From Zygnema circumcarinatum (lineage: Eukaryota; Streptophyta; Zygnematophyceae; Zygnematales; Zygnemataceae), in NCBI GenBank assembly GCA_037447605.1, contig CM074804.1:6861193-6925192 (forward strand): a stretch of DNA of 64,000 bases, read 5' to 3'. The notes under the pieces are model-generated. The model saw only the letters and a list, made by a program, of their open reading frames with translations, ran no database searches and had not been told where the DNA came from. Both the position numbers and the translations under genes were made by a program. How positions within the stretch are numbered: position 1 is the stretch's first letter; every line of letters begins with the position of its first letter. Positions 23,987 to 36,899 of the stretch are shown here, one piece after another.

Positions 23987-26004
23987 CCAATTGCTAGGCG
24001 AGCACATTGGTTTTCCATCTTTGTGGACGGTTCCATAGCATTCTGCTTCTCACAGGAACACGCCTGTGTCCATGTGCAGAGGCGTTCCATTTATCCAACT
24101 TGCACGAGGACATGTAAATGGCGAGCCAATCCATAACAGCTCCTATTTGTTTCAGATTTTGAAGGAGCAGTTAAATTTTCCTGGAATAGTGCTGTCTGGT
24201 CGGGGCGGACTTGCTGATATCCCCGGGGACTGGGCCACTCAGGTATGATTCATTGTTAATTTCCCCGGTTCTAGAATGAATACAGAGAAGAGTAAGTATG
24301 TCCGTGGCCCTTAGACTAATTCTGCCGCCAACTTTTTCCTATGTGACTTGGGTGGAGTAAGCTCAGGTGAGAACAGTTGTCAACCGTGGAGTGGACATGG
24401 TGATGCCGGGGCCTGGAAAAGTGAAGAAGTTCATAAGAACACTTATGAGAGAAGTGGCTGCGGGAGGAGTGGATGAAGCTCGGATAGACGATGCTGTTCT
24501 GAGAATTTTGCGTATCAAGAAGGATATCGGACTTCTGAAGTCGCCTTGTGGAACGGATCACATGCCCATCTCTATTGTGGGTTCCGTGGAGCACCGTGAG
24601 ACAGCGAGGAGGTGAGAATTATCCTTTGTTTAGCCGTGGCTGGTGAAGACATGGTTAAAGTCGCGGTGAGGGGTTCGGATGGCAACAACTAGAGTTCAAA
24701 TGATGTGGTATATGAAAGATCGAGAGATCTAAAGGATAACTACTAATGGAAGCACTCCATAGGGTAAAAGACCTTGTGTGAATGTTGCAATCCACCAGAT
24801 GGATAACGCTTGTCGGGTAGGCGGACATCAAAGCGGTCTCTCCTTGCGCTGCTTACATAAGCAATTTGAAAGATGTTCCATGTTGTCCTTTCCGCTACGC
24901 CTTTAAACCTTCCCTTATTCAGAGAGCAATATCAGACAGGAGGTAGGTGCGGGAGTTATTCTGAACTGATGGATGTGACGTGCGAGGACCTCATGCGCAG
25001 TGCAGTGAGGCAGTCTCTGGTGCTCCTGAAAAATGGAGGAGGGAAAAAGGCAGCCATTCTCCCGTTGCCGTTCGATAAGGTGACAGTACTTGCAACAGGG
25101 AGTCACATCCACGATGTGGGTCTGCAGTGTGGAGGACATACCATAACCCTCCAAGGCAGCAAGGGAAGTATCACTAAAGGTGATGTCTTTAGCCCGCAAC
25201 CCCCGTCACCAAGCATTTACATTGACCTCCTGAAAAGAGTCTATCCATGCAGGTCCTTGCACTCTATCACTTGTTTTTAGTCTGTTTTCACTACAATATT
25301 TCCATTCTTTTATCAGAGCGGGTTGAGCCCAGCCTGTCAAGATTGCCACCAACTATTTGACTAATTGGATAGATGAAACGTGAACGTTGTTGGCCTTTGA
25401 GCAGTTTGATCTGCGAGATTGACACTACTCGATTTCGTGGAATTTGTGTGCTGACGAGGTGCTCAATTTCGCTCATCCTCTCCATGCAGGGACGACCATC
25501 CTTGAAGGCATTCAAGCATCTCTAGGAGGCCGTTCCAGGCTTGTATATAAAAAAGACCCAGATGATGATTTCTTTGCGGATTATGCAATCATAGCCGTCG
25601 GAGAGGAGCCTTATGCTGGAGTTGCAGGCGACAGAGGCAGCACGAAGGATGCTCTTGAACTCAGCACGAGGTCCTTGAAGCTCATCGCTGTGGTCTGCAT
25701 CCGGGTCCCCTGCCTGGTCATCCTCGTGGCGGGTCGTCCCCTGGTCATTGAACCGGTCCTCCCTGTCGTCAATGCCCTCGTAGTGGCGTGGCTTCCAGGA
25801 TCGGAGGGGGAGGGAATAGCTGACGTTATTTTCCAAGGGAGGCCGCACGACTTTGTAGGATCTTTGCCGGTGCCATGGCTCAGTAGAGTAGACCAACATC
25901 CAACAGCAGATGGGAAGGAGAATAGGACGCCGCTTTTCCCTCAAGGCTTTGGGCTCACTTTGAGTGGAACTGTCATCAATCACACGGATCCTTTAAGGAC
26001 GTAA
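21081..26004 (+). CDS. Membrane-anchored glycoside hydrolase family 3 homologue, catalytic residues lost
   Basis: Eight exons (21081-21459, 22432-22782, 23030-23228, 23744-23881, 24056-24242, 24367-24611, 25001-25179, 25490-26004) join with every phase closing to about 730 residues. Residues 1-90 are acidic and cytosolic-like; 91-112 form one membrane segment (GLAILLGSFLLPLFYSGL), suggesting a type II protein. The remainder follows plant ExoI-like GH3 beta-glucosidases: LTLEEKIGQM, FFGTDSLHGHARVYGAT, RWGGCYESYSGNEKVV, DMVMPGPGK, QSLVLLKNGG, DVGLQCGGHTITLQG, AWLPGSEGEG. The usual AKHFVGDGGT motif reads TGVGFLGNGGT, the nucleophile motif VISDW reads VLSGRGG, and the GExPYxE glutamate position is glycine. 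The substrate-side Asp in GTDSLHG and the first Arg of RWGG remain. Hydrolysis is therefore unlikely. It could be a pseudoenzyme or an early pseudogene, but the intact frame across eight exons favours the first. Confidence 0.85.
23913..23981. repeat. (CT)n microsatellite inside a GH3 intron
   Basis: A dinucleotide run of about 34 CT repeats directly follows the exon-4 donor region and is followed by the acceptor of exon 5. Confidence 0.97.
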
Positions 26005-26553
26005 ACGCTGTTTTCCAAAACTGTTTTGTTTAGTTTTTTTTCTTGCTTGGATGAAAGTTGGAAACACCCCTTCTTTTTTATGGTTGCCATCATGTCTGTG
26101 TCCTGCTCTCTCCCCCCCCCCTTCTTTCTTGTCAACTGTAACGAAAATTTACATGTGCGGAGTGATACGCAGAATAAAGGCGACAGAAGAGGAAAGAAAC
26201 GCTTGCATATGCCCGCTTTCCCCGAGCCTTAAATTGCACAAAAAAAATAGTTAAATTTCCCTTGCTTTCTTTGAGGGACTGCAAAGGACCGGCAAACTAA
26301 AAAAAAATTAACACAACGGCGATCTACACATGTTAATAAGCTTCTTTTAAGGACGCAATTCGTTCAAATACATAACTCGAGAGCAGTAGTGCTTCCTTCA
26401 CTCAATACTACACGCACAAACTATATACAGGTTTCAGCCCATCTCCACGTTGGGCTCACTAAGGCCTTTGGCCCTTACCCCATCCCTAACTTTAAATCCT
26501 TCAGCTTAAGAATACCCGTTTGAGAACCCCCAGCGAGAGCAGCACAGCGCCCC
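26005..26553. other. Convergent 3' flanks
   Basis: This spacer lies between the stop of the GH3 gene and the stop of the minus-strand small membrane protein. It is AT-rich with short poly-A and poly-T runs; an aataaa-type signal (gaataaagg) sits near 26172 and could serve the GH3 transcript. No gene is seen. Confidence 0.4.
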
Positions 26554-27376
26554 TCATGGGAAGAGGTCGACCACCCCGACCGCCACGGCCACCGCCAGAA
26601 TGCCCGCGGGGGGGAGCAGCAGCAGCGCGAGGAGCCCCGCGAAGAGCGGCGTGTCGTTGCGCCGCGAGACGCGGTCGAGCATGGCCTGCCGCCGGATGTT
26701 GCGCTTCTGCGAAATGTTCAGACCGCCGCTCGCCGCCGCCTTCTCCCGGCGGCCCAGCGGGACCACCATCTCCTCGGGGGGCTCCCCCTCAAACTGCTGC
26801 TTCAGCTGCTCGCCTATTGTTGTCGGCTCTGTTGGAGTTTCCATTCACAGCAATCACAGCAACAGGTAAATGCAGGCTCGCGAGTACACATGCACTCCAT
26901 GCTCAACCCTAGCTTGGAATTCAGCCTGACAAATCTGGTAACGCGCACGCATTCATGGCCCGGGGGGGGCACTTTCCTTACACAGCTATCTTCCCTCTAT
27001 TAGTTCCTGGCTCATCCAGTTTTGGACAGAGTATTTTTCGTGTTTTCCATCAAGATGGACAACCCAGGACTCTCCTGCTTGTAATTTTACGTCGGCTTCT
27101 GGCGCCAGACACTGTAAACACCGGCTGCTGTACTCGGGTCCATGTTGAAAAGTGCAAGCTTGACGACGTTTAACTGTACCCCTAGTTTAAATCAATGCAT
27201 CCAAGTGAAACAGCACTGGAAACTAAAATCGTTATGAGCACAAAAACACGATCAAACGAGGCATCGATAACCATCAAGCAGCTTGCCTTACTTTCTTCAG
27301 CGCTGAGCTTCTCCAACAGAGAGAGGCTCGTCCGTACCGAGGGAGCCCGGCCTGCATCCACCAAAAGGGCCAATCC
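26554..27376 (-). CDS. Small C-terminal-anchored membrane protein, function unknown (3' exons)
   Basis: Two exons join cleanly in phase 1: 27376-27292 (GLALLVDAGRAPSVRTSL, EKLSAEE) and 26828-26554. The last exon encodes PTTIGEQLKQQFEG, EEMVVPLGRREKAAA, NISQKRNIRRQAML, VSRRNDTPLF, then a hydrophobic C-terminus (LLALLLLPPAGILAVAVAVG) ending VVDLFP. This is the pattern of a small conserved plant membrane protein whose family name I do not know. An in-frame ATG inside the last exon region (26844) would give a 96-residue protein without the upstream exon, but the acceptor at 26829 and the phase match favour splicing. More 5' exons must exist. The ORFs at 27735-28267 are candidates. Confidence 0.6.
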
Positions 27377-27734
27377 CTGTAAATAGGCACTTCTTCTGTT
27401 GAGCTTCTATTAGGACTAATTTCCGCATGACCCCACTGTTCTGCCAAGCTGACTCTGCACAGTTCTTTCGGAATGGGAATATAGAAAAAAGCGCACACTT
27501 CAATGTTGATATGTGCTCCTCTCAAACTACAGTGCTCATCTAATCAATCTTTCTCTATGTACACAAAGTGCAAAAGCCGTCATAACTGATTTCTAGTAGC
27601 GACACTCTGGTCAAGTTAGACACCGTCAAAGCAAACAACCGAGGAAGGCTTCCATAAAAAGCCACGACGAAGTAAGTGTTTAACAGGCGCAAGTCCTTTG
27701 AATGAATGAATGAATCCATGAAGGTCGAATCAAC

Positions 27735-28267
27735 TCAATTCAACGCGAGGAAGTTGACTGAATAGTCAAACTTCCCGCAGTAAAAGTCTTCACCCAGTTT
27801 CCAGTAAAGCGCGTAGCGATCCCTGATGTGCAAAGCCTCTTGCGTACGAAGAGGACCCTCAAACTTCCCCCACTCATCAATGGCACCTTCTCTCATGCGT
27901 TTGCGCCCCACTCAGTTACCTGCCAGGCATCGCACAACCCTCAATGCTTTTGCTTCTAAAGCACTACATCTCAAACCCCCAGTCACAATGCAGTCACGAT
28001 GGACGAGCCCTGCTTACTTCCGTCGCTCGACGACCCCGGTGCTCTCTCTCTCTCCGCCCGGGTCTCCCCAATCTCCTCCATATCCGCTCGCACCCTCCCC
28101 CGCCCCCTAGCTCTGCGCTGCATTCTCAGCTCGCCCCGAGAGCCCTGCAGAACGCCTCCAAACTGCACTCGACTCGGTCGCGCGCTCTCCTGCCCGCCCG
28201 CGTGGACATCAGGGACGAACAGCGCTCTGCCGCTGCAGCATCGGCAGCGAGAGAAGGCGGCCGCCAT
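27735..28267 (-). CDS. Hypothetical minus-strand exons (possible organelle-targeted protein)
   Basis: Exon 28267-28018 starts at a GCCATGGC ATG and encodes a Cys/Arg-rich, low-acid start (MAAAFSRCRCCSGRALF), resembling a targeting peptide, and ends at a good donor (GGAA|GTAAGC). A second ORF, 27896-27735 (53 codons from ATG), reads MREGAIDEWGKFEGPL, RDRYALYWKLGEDFYCG, KFDYSVNFLALN and stops. A TGAG acceptor just upstream of it would join the two in phase, but that acceptor is weak. It is unclear whether this is a separate short gene or the 5' part of the membrane protein gene at 26554-27376. I recognise no family. Confidence 0.35.
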
Positions 28268-29088
28268 GGCGAGCGGGAGGGACACTTCCACAGACAGCTC
28301 CAGAGCTCAGCGTCCGGAGAGGGCACTAGCATCCATGGCGGCAGGGGCGGGAGCTGGCGGCCATGTAGCAGAGCGCCATTCGCGCCGGACCGCGGCCTGG
28401 AACGTGGACGAGGGGGGAGGGCCCCGGCGGCCACACGTGTCTCCAGCACGTGCGAGCGATGGCCAACATGCGACCGTACGGCGGTCAACGATCTCGTGCC
28501 ACCTGGGACAGCCGTTGTCGGTGGACCAATGGGAGGGCGTCTTATTTGAGCAGAGCGGGTGAGGGACTGACACGTGTACAAATGGAGTGAGAGGTCAATG
28601 ATGACGCTAGTATTCGTTCGGTCGAATGCGGGCTGGCAATTTTTTGACGTTTGGTGATGCCATGGATGATGATGGATCCGCAAACTCAGTTGGAGGTTGG
28701 AGTTGTAGGTGACGTCATACATTTTATGGTTTTCGCACTCGTGACACGGAAACTGGTTTCGCACGGCAAATCGTACGGTCCGAGTTTTCCGGATGCGAGG
28801 AATGGCCCGCAGGGAAGCTTCCGGAAAAGCGACCGACCCGGAATATCGTACGGAGGAGATTTTCAAGGTTACGCCAAACTGCGCATGGAAGGGCAGTCAA
28901 CGCGCCTCTCGCCGGCGGCGTTGACTGATGGCGGCGTCGCCCCCCCCTCTCTCCCGCTACTTTCCCCGCATCTCTCCCTACTCCCTCCTGTCTTTGAGCC
29001 TTCCTCCCATCCTCTGAATCCTTTTCATTTTTAGGGCATACGGCATCGGTTTGGGGGGGATAGCTGAGGCAGGAAGACAGGTGTCGCC
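28268..29088. promoter_or_regulatory. Upstream region of the ANTH gene
   Basis: The spacer contains cacacgtgtc and cacgtgcg words near 28430-28455. Around 28760-28870 are partly inverted blocks (cgtacggtccgag and its mirror near cggaatatcgtacgg). Just before the plus-strand ATG is a pyrimidine stretch followed by ggtttgggggggat. No gene is supported. Confidence 0.35.
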
Positions 29089-31551
29089 ATGGCGGCGGGG
29101 CAGTGGAAGGAGGAGCCTCTGCCGCCCGGACCGCGCATAGTGTGCGTCCCCCTGGCAGACGCGCGGAGCCTGGAAGCCGAAGTTATGGCGGCCACTGCAG
29201 ACAGCACGGATGTATTCTGCGAGCAGCGCATGCGCCTCCTGCTTTCTGGGGCTTCGCAGTCGTGGGACCACCTGTGGTACTTTCTGGACATTCTTTTGGG
29301 GAAGAGGATAAAGGAGCCTTGCAGCTGGCCAACTGCAGTCAAAGGTACGAGAAACCGATGTTGTAGAAGAATGATCAAGTTTGGCAATAGTTGACATGTG
29401 TTTATCTTGAGATAAAAATTATCGGAATGCGATTCATTTGTAGTGGAACTCCGAAGGCAGGCAACCAAATTCAGGCACAGAAAGGATACATAGTTGGTCT
29501 GTAGGGCTGCTTACCGTGCCTTATAGGTGGACAAGAGATACTAGTCCTCGCATCTCTGCCCACTGTGGGCTCAAATTCGCGGCAAAAAAACACAAAATGG
29601 ACATGCGAAAGGTTGTAATTTCAGACACTGGAATTTAACAACAGTCGCCAAAAGTGGGAAAACGAGAAAATGGCCGGGCTTCAGTACTGCCCTTCGGTAG
29701 TTTGATGACTTCATTCAAGTGAATATCTTATCGTCGCTGACTGTGCACTATGTTGCTTGTCTTTCTGCTCTGACAGGCCTGCTGCTTTTGCACCAGCTTT
29801 TGCGACGTGGAAGTCGAGTAGTAGAAAATGACATTCTTCAACTGCTTGAATCGCCTGAAAATAGTCACCTGCTCGCGAACTTTCGGAGTGTCATACGCTC
29901 GTTCACGGCCGAGCTGGGCCGCATGTCTCAAGAGCAGGCAGAGCTTGCGAGAGCTTATTCGCTTTTTATTCTTGAGAGGATGAAGTGCGCAAAGGTTGTA
30001 AGCCTTGTTTCGTGGGCCCGACGACCGAAAGTAGTGAGCCCACCTGCTCAGGAGGTAGAAAGTGCAGTGAACACTGTGAGAGGGACTGATCCAGATAGCT
30101 TCAACGAAGCGTATTGGAAAACTTTAAGTTTGGAGACCATCTTGAGGCAGGTTCGCTGTTTACAGGAGTTGTTGGAGAGGTTGCTGGCGTGCCAACCTGC
30201 AATGGGGGAATGGTTGGCTACCTGCCCTGTACTAGTGAATGCGCTCGAATTTGTCCTACGCGACAGTTTTGACCTGTACAGCAGCATCAACTATGCAATG
30301 GTGGAACTGGTGGAGAGATTTGGCTCCTTGGCACGAGAGCAGGTGAGGAAAATTTATGAGCGGAAAAACGACGAGGGGAAGAGGGCTTGTGCTTATCTTG
30401 TATTGCCAAATGGAAGGGGTTGTCAGCGTTGTACCGCAAGGACACATTCCTTTCGGGTATTGTCGTTGTAGGTAATTGCTTTCCCTCTTACGTGTTTGGT
30501 GTTTGCATCAGCTCCGTCCGTTTCAACTCATGGCAACTCGCTTTATGTCATGCAGGCGTTTGAGTGCCTTGCCATTTATCGCAGAGCCGCACTTCAAGCT
30601 GAGAATCTCGCACTTCTCTACCACCGATATGGTAAATTGGGTATCGGACGGGGCATCAACTTCCCAAAAGTGGCTACCATTGGAGGGTCTTACCTGCAAA
30701 GCTTAGAAGACTACTTGGTGGAAGATCCCTCAGGCACGAAAATGGCAACTGGTAATCCATCATTAGCTCTCGTCCCAAAGGGGAGCATCATGCAGTCTGT
30801 TAGAGTCCCTGGGCAGCCACAGCCGCCGGATGCTGCCAGAGCAGCAGAGATTACAGCAGCTGCAGCCAAACAGTTTGACGAGACATGGTGTGCTCTTTTT
30901 GCAACGGATAAGTACTCGACACCTTCTAACCAACAAGCTGCGTCGCAACCACAGCAGGTGTCACTGTATGGTGCTGCTCGTACCTCAAATGAGTCAACAC
31001 GATGGCCTTATCAGGGGCCCTCAGGCAGTGCTGCCGCTTTCCAGCAGAGGGCCAGTTGGGAAGGCTCCTCTCACAGCGGACAATCCTCTCAAGTACCGGG
31101 AATGGGAAATTGGGAAGTCGCCCTAGCATCTCAGCCAACGTCTACCCTTGTTCCATTGCCACAGCCTGTTCTTCCTCGCGGCTTTGATCAGCTTCTGTTG
31201 GATAGCCTCTACGAGGCAGCTCAAGCCCAAAGACGAGTGTACTCAGGCATAGCGACAGGGGCGGCTGGTGGAGTCGGAATGTTGGAAACTTCGCAGCAGC
31301 AGCAAGGGCAAGGGCCGGACCCGTTCATTGCATCGGCAAACATTGCTCCCCCTCCCTATGTGCAAATGGCCATTCGGGCCCAGCAGCAGATGGCTATGCT
31401 GCTTCAGCAGCGCATGATGGCACAGCATTCGTTCTACTCCTCGGTGCTGAAGGGCGATGCTTCCCAGCAACCGGCAGACCCGTTTCACAATTGCCGGAAT
31501 GTTGACAACATCGGGGTTCGGTACGGAAGTGTACTTGTGCCCTATTCTTAG
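29089..31551 (+). CDS. ANTH-domain clathrin adaptor (AP180/PICALM-like)
   Basis: Three exons (29089-29344, 29777-30342, 30556-31551) close in phase to about 605 residues. ANTH proteins recruit clathrin and cargo at membranes. Visible ANTH helices include WDHLWYFLDILLGKRI, LLLLHQLLRRGSRVVENDI, ARAYSLFILERMKCAK, CLQELLERLLACQP, LVNALEFVLRDSFDLYSSI and AFECLAIYRRAALQAENL...FPKV. The C-terminal half is Gln/Ser/Pro-rich and carries two DPF motifs (GPDPFIAS, PADPFHN), the type that binds AP-2 appendages. At the N-terminus the lysine/histidine-rich lipid-binding helix typical of the family (KATNH-type) reads VMAATADSTDVFCEQRM, so phosphoinositide binding may be weak. ATG 29089 lies in GCCATGG. The family call is secure; the exact paralogue is not. 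Confidence 0.85.
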
Positions 31552-33141
31552 AATTGTTTATATGGAAGCTAATTGGCGACGTGTACATACGTAATCGTTG
31601 ATCAAATTTTGAGTTATGGCGGCATTAAATCCAGTCAAAGCACGACGTGGCAGATGTGTTAAAACCCATAATGTACCAATTTTCGGTTTCAGATCTGCCA
31701 TGTGCTTTACGTATTGATTCGTAGAGTCTCAACGGTAGGCAGACCTTGCTGAGGACTTCTTTTAAAGTAGAGGACAGTTGAGGATGGTGTAAATTGCTCA
31801 TTTATTCGACCAGAATTAGTTGTGCGCTGCTTTTGAGATGATTCAAACGGGACCACTTAAATGTCTCCCACGTCTGTTCATGGCTGGAGGATAGTTTGAA
31901 GGTCTTTAGTGACAATTTCCACTTGAATTTCACTTTCTCGGTTGCGTATTCATGTGTACTGTCTGTCCTATGCTGCAGCACCCCGCGTCTGCCCACCAAA
32001 CCACACAGATGAAGCAAATGTGCACAGATTGCCATCCACCTCTGCGTACAAACCCGCCCTCCTATTTACATGCGGATGTTTCAACATGTAAAGCGAACGC
32101 AGAAATCGCTCAACTACCTTCAAGTCGTTCAAACTCCCAGGGAACAAATGCGTCTGTATCTTTCTGCTCGTTTGTTGTTTATAGTTTACTTTTTTAGAAA
32201 AGGAGCATCTCAACTCACTCAAACGCCCACATTATAACCAAAATGTTAATCCTATAAAAACCTTCAGTGTCAATGGTCCCATTGTAATGGGAAAAGTCAA
32301 CGTTACTTCTGGTGCAAATTCAAGGAAAGGGTCACAGTTATTGAATAGCTGAGGGTCTTCATATCGCCAAATTCCAAGTAATTGCCTCCAAATTAGACTT
32401 GGGTTGCTAGATAGTTTTGTAGACTGATTCGAACATTAGTAAATGGTAAACAGACTAGAACTAATTAAGAAATGTAAACAATCTACCCGTTGCAAAACTT
32501 TAGAACGCTTCATCACAAAACAAGCTAAACTTTCAAGAGCTTCATATCATTTCTCTACGGCTCCAAATAATAGGATATCTTTTTTTGTGTGCTCCACTTT
32601 TTCATTAGCAGCCACCAGAAAGCCTTTCAGCAAAGCTGAACCCATCTGAGGACTAACTACAACAAAATTACAATGGAAAGGTATTGAATTCAAAATTGTA
32701 TATAGTTCAGTACCTTCGTATACAGTCCGTGCACATGAAGCTCAGCACACGATTGCCATTCCTGGTTTATGACTTACTGCATTGAATGAAAATTGCGAAA
32801 ACTGAACCTTTTTTGACAGCAAGTCATGTTGCTTTAAATTCCCACGTTCAAACATTCACGGCAAGGGGCGTCTCAACAAACTTCGGCTGAGCCTCTATTT
32901 GGAGCTCAACACTTTTCACTAACAGTAATCCACGCACAATAAAACTTGGCACACAGTTCAATATTCAACACAGTGACGAGAAAGTGACGACGTGACAGTT
33001 TTCCCTCATCCTTTCAGCTTTGAGAGTTGTACATATCATGCCCCCTGCCTTGAGCACACATGCAGCATAAGCACTCTGGGCGGGCTAACACTAACCTCTC
33101 CTCCAACTTTCCTTCCACTGCACTCCCACAAATGGCCTCAC
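31552..33141. other. Convergent intergenic region between the ANTH and RPL37 genes
   Basis: The region is AT-rich, with 3' flanks from both sides. I looked for splice-consistent ORFs and conserved motifs and found none. A CGACGTGGCAG word lies near 31647. Confidence 0.4.
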
Positions 33142-34212
<1,071 letters not shown>

Positions 34213-34749
34213 GGCTGCCAAATTCGGCGCGAGGCCGCAAGGGGGGCTCCGAGGGGCGGAAAGGGCCCTCCATCGGGCGGAGGGGCGCAAAAGAGAGATC
34301 GCCTGCGACTCCCCGCGTCGCACGCGCCTCCTGCGACGCTGTTCATTGGCTATGCGACTTTTAAAGCCTCTGCGATGCCGAGAAGACACGTGCAAAGCGG
34401 CATCCGACGGTGGGCCAACGTCCGGTCGCAGGCCGGCTCGGAAACCCTAAAGCATTGCGCGCTCTATGCTGAGCGTTCGCCGTTCGCATTTTTACGCAGT
34501 GTGCTGCATGAATTCGCGCTCTCAAACTGTGTAACTGCTCCTCATGCAAACACAGGGCCTAATATCGACGGCTGCGATGTGTCCTTGGACAGGCAACCAA
34601 TCCCAGCCGTCGATCCCTCCCCGGGCAGGCTCCCCTCGCCCCCCTCCAGCGCCGTAGAAAGGGAAGCTCCGCTCCCACGCTTGCCCTCTTTAGCCCCCGC
34701 GAGAAGCCGCCACGTGTCCTGCGAGCGCGCGCCAGCCGCCGCCGCCGCC
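34213..34749. promoter_or_regulatory. Bidirectional ribosomal-protein promoter with telo-box
   Basis: Only 537 bp separate the start codons of RPL37 (-) and RPS15A (+). A perfect telo-box AAACCCTAA lies at 34442-34450, an element known to be enriched in plant ribosomal protein and cell-growth promoters. GCCACGTGTCC lies about 40 bp before the RPS15A ATG. Joint regulation is inferred from the arrangement. Confidence 0.6.
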
Positions 34750-36899
34750 ATGGTGCGCATCAGCGTGCTGAACGATGCCCTGAAGAACATGTACAATGCG
34801 GAGAAGAGGGGCAAGCGCCAGGTGCTCATCAAGCCCTCCTCCAAAGTCATCATCAAGTTCCTCAGCGTCATGCAGCGCCACGGTGAGTTTCCGCACTCCT
34901 TAGAAGCCAACTGGACATCCCTGGACCTGTTTGGCTTGCTGCTGTGCCATGTGTTTGTGAATTAGGGTTTGTGTACGGCAAGCTCACTGATGCAGAGGGC
35001 CCTGAACACCAGTGTATTTACAGTTTCTCGCAACAGAGTTGTCATAGCTTCTAGTGCCATCCCTTCACGCCAGTATCGAAGGGCCCACGATGTTTTACCG
35101 AAAATTGTAGATAGGCGTAGGTTGTTAGGGTGTTAGGGTTTTGAATGTGTGTAGGGCTTCGAACGTGAGAAATTCCTTTGTTTTAAAATGGTCGTGGGTT
35201 TCTGTTTCGCTTTTAGATGGTCGTGGGTGTCTCTGTTGCAGCTTGCACGAGTCGTCATCTACTGCTGCCTGAACCCTATCATTACAGAACCTGGGAAACA
35301 CCTTGATCGTTAAGTACTGTCAGGCTGTTGGAAGCAAGTTCATGGAGCTTTGGTTTTCAACATTAGCTCACCATGCTGATCACGTATGGGTCTCGTTTCC
35401 TTTTCTAGGGTTGCTTAAGTTTACTGGGAGGCCCTTCAATCATGCTGTAGAGTAAGATGGGTTATGAAGTTTCCATGTCGGAGGAAGGTCAGCACATGGA
35501 AAGCAGTACTGAATAAATATCCTCTGGGTCATTTATACTGTTTTACAAAGGTTAGGTCTATCCGACAGCTTCAGCGTACTTAAAAATTGTCAGTAACGGC
35601 TGGAGGTAGGATTTGGTGGTTTCTGGAAGCCGGTTTAATTATCCACAGAGCGTATGTAGGTAGGCAGGGTGAATTGGTGGCGGATCACGGTGGAAGTATG
35701 AAAATGTTTGGAGATTATTGTCTCCTAAATCTTGACTATTTATAAAGAGTAGTGAATTCGCGGACTGGGTATGGCCAGGAGTGATGTGCTAGTTTCAGTG
35801 GGTTTCGAATCTTTACTATGTAATATCGTGCTATCTACATTTCGTACAGTCAATTGGTCCGGGGCAATTTTAAGTTGAGTGAAGATATCTAAGGAGTCCA
35901 TTGGAGTTTAATAATTGAAGTTTTTTAAGGGGTTCGGCAGAAGTGCTTCATAAAGTTCAGCAGTCGACGAGCAGGTCTGGAATAGTCTTCCCGTTAGTGG
36001 GGCTTATTTTCCTTCTCCCCTACCTGTCGATGTGAACAACTTGTTGCATGTAATACAGAGAATACTGAGAGCTATTTTGGCATGTGGGGGGTAGCGGAGA
36101 TTAAAAAAGTGAAATGCAGGTGATACTGGCCCTATGGTCCATGGTCTAGAACCTTAACTAATAGGAATGTCAAAGCCCTACTTCTTTGTTTCATGAGGGG
36201 CCACGGCGTTGCATTTACTACAATCTATTGTGGGTCGTCCTTTGATCTAAGGGCACTTGCATCGCCTAGTGTTAGAACAGTGATGTGCGGATTGTTTCAG
36301 ACTTGTGGTGTTTGGCTGTTTCGTTGATGGCTTAAATGTGTGACGTTGCACATTGGCAGGATACATTGGTGAGTTTGAACTCGTGGACGATCACCGGGCG
36401 GGCAAGATTGTGGTGGAGTTGAACGGACGGCTGAATAAGTGTGGTGTTATCAGTCCCCGGTACAATGTTGGTGTGTCGGAGCTAGAGGCATGGACTGCTC
36501 GCTTGCTTCCCTCACGTCAGGTGAGACTCCTTCCATCTCTTGCTCGCATATTTTGATACTCCCCCCTTCGTGCTCTCCTCCTTTATTCTAATGCTGAAAC
36601 ACCCTTCAAGTATTCAGCAGCTTTTTGTTGAAGGCAATATTTGCGGGGCTACTCGATGCGATGGAGTCAAAAACGGCCTTGAAGCTTGAGGCTCCGCATT
36701 GATTCCAAAGCAGCTAGAGTGCCACTGTTACTCGCGGCCTTCATGAATGCTAGTCCCCAGTCGATGCTAATTCTTTTTTGCCTGAATGGGGGAATTGCAG
36801 TTTGGTCACATTGTACTCACGACATCTGGCGGCATCATGGACCACGATGAGGCCAGGCGGAAAAACATGGGAGGAAAGGTTTTGGGCTTTTTCTATTGA
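34750..36899 (+). CDS. RPS15A: 40S ribosomal protein S15a (uS8)
   Basis: Three exons (34750-34882, 36360-36520, 36801-36899) close in phase to exactly 130 residues, the canonical length. The protein reads [120 protein letters not shown]. The protein belongs to the small ribosomal subunit and binds 18S rRNA. Intron 1 is long (about 1.48 kb) for this window and holds no other gene that I can see. ATG 34750 sits in GCCGCCATGG. Confidence 0.97.
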
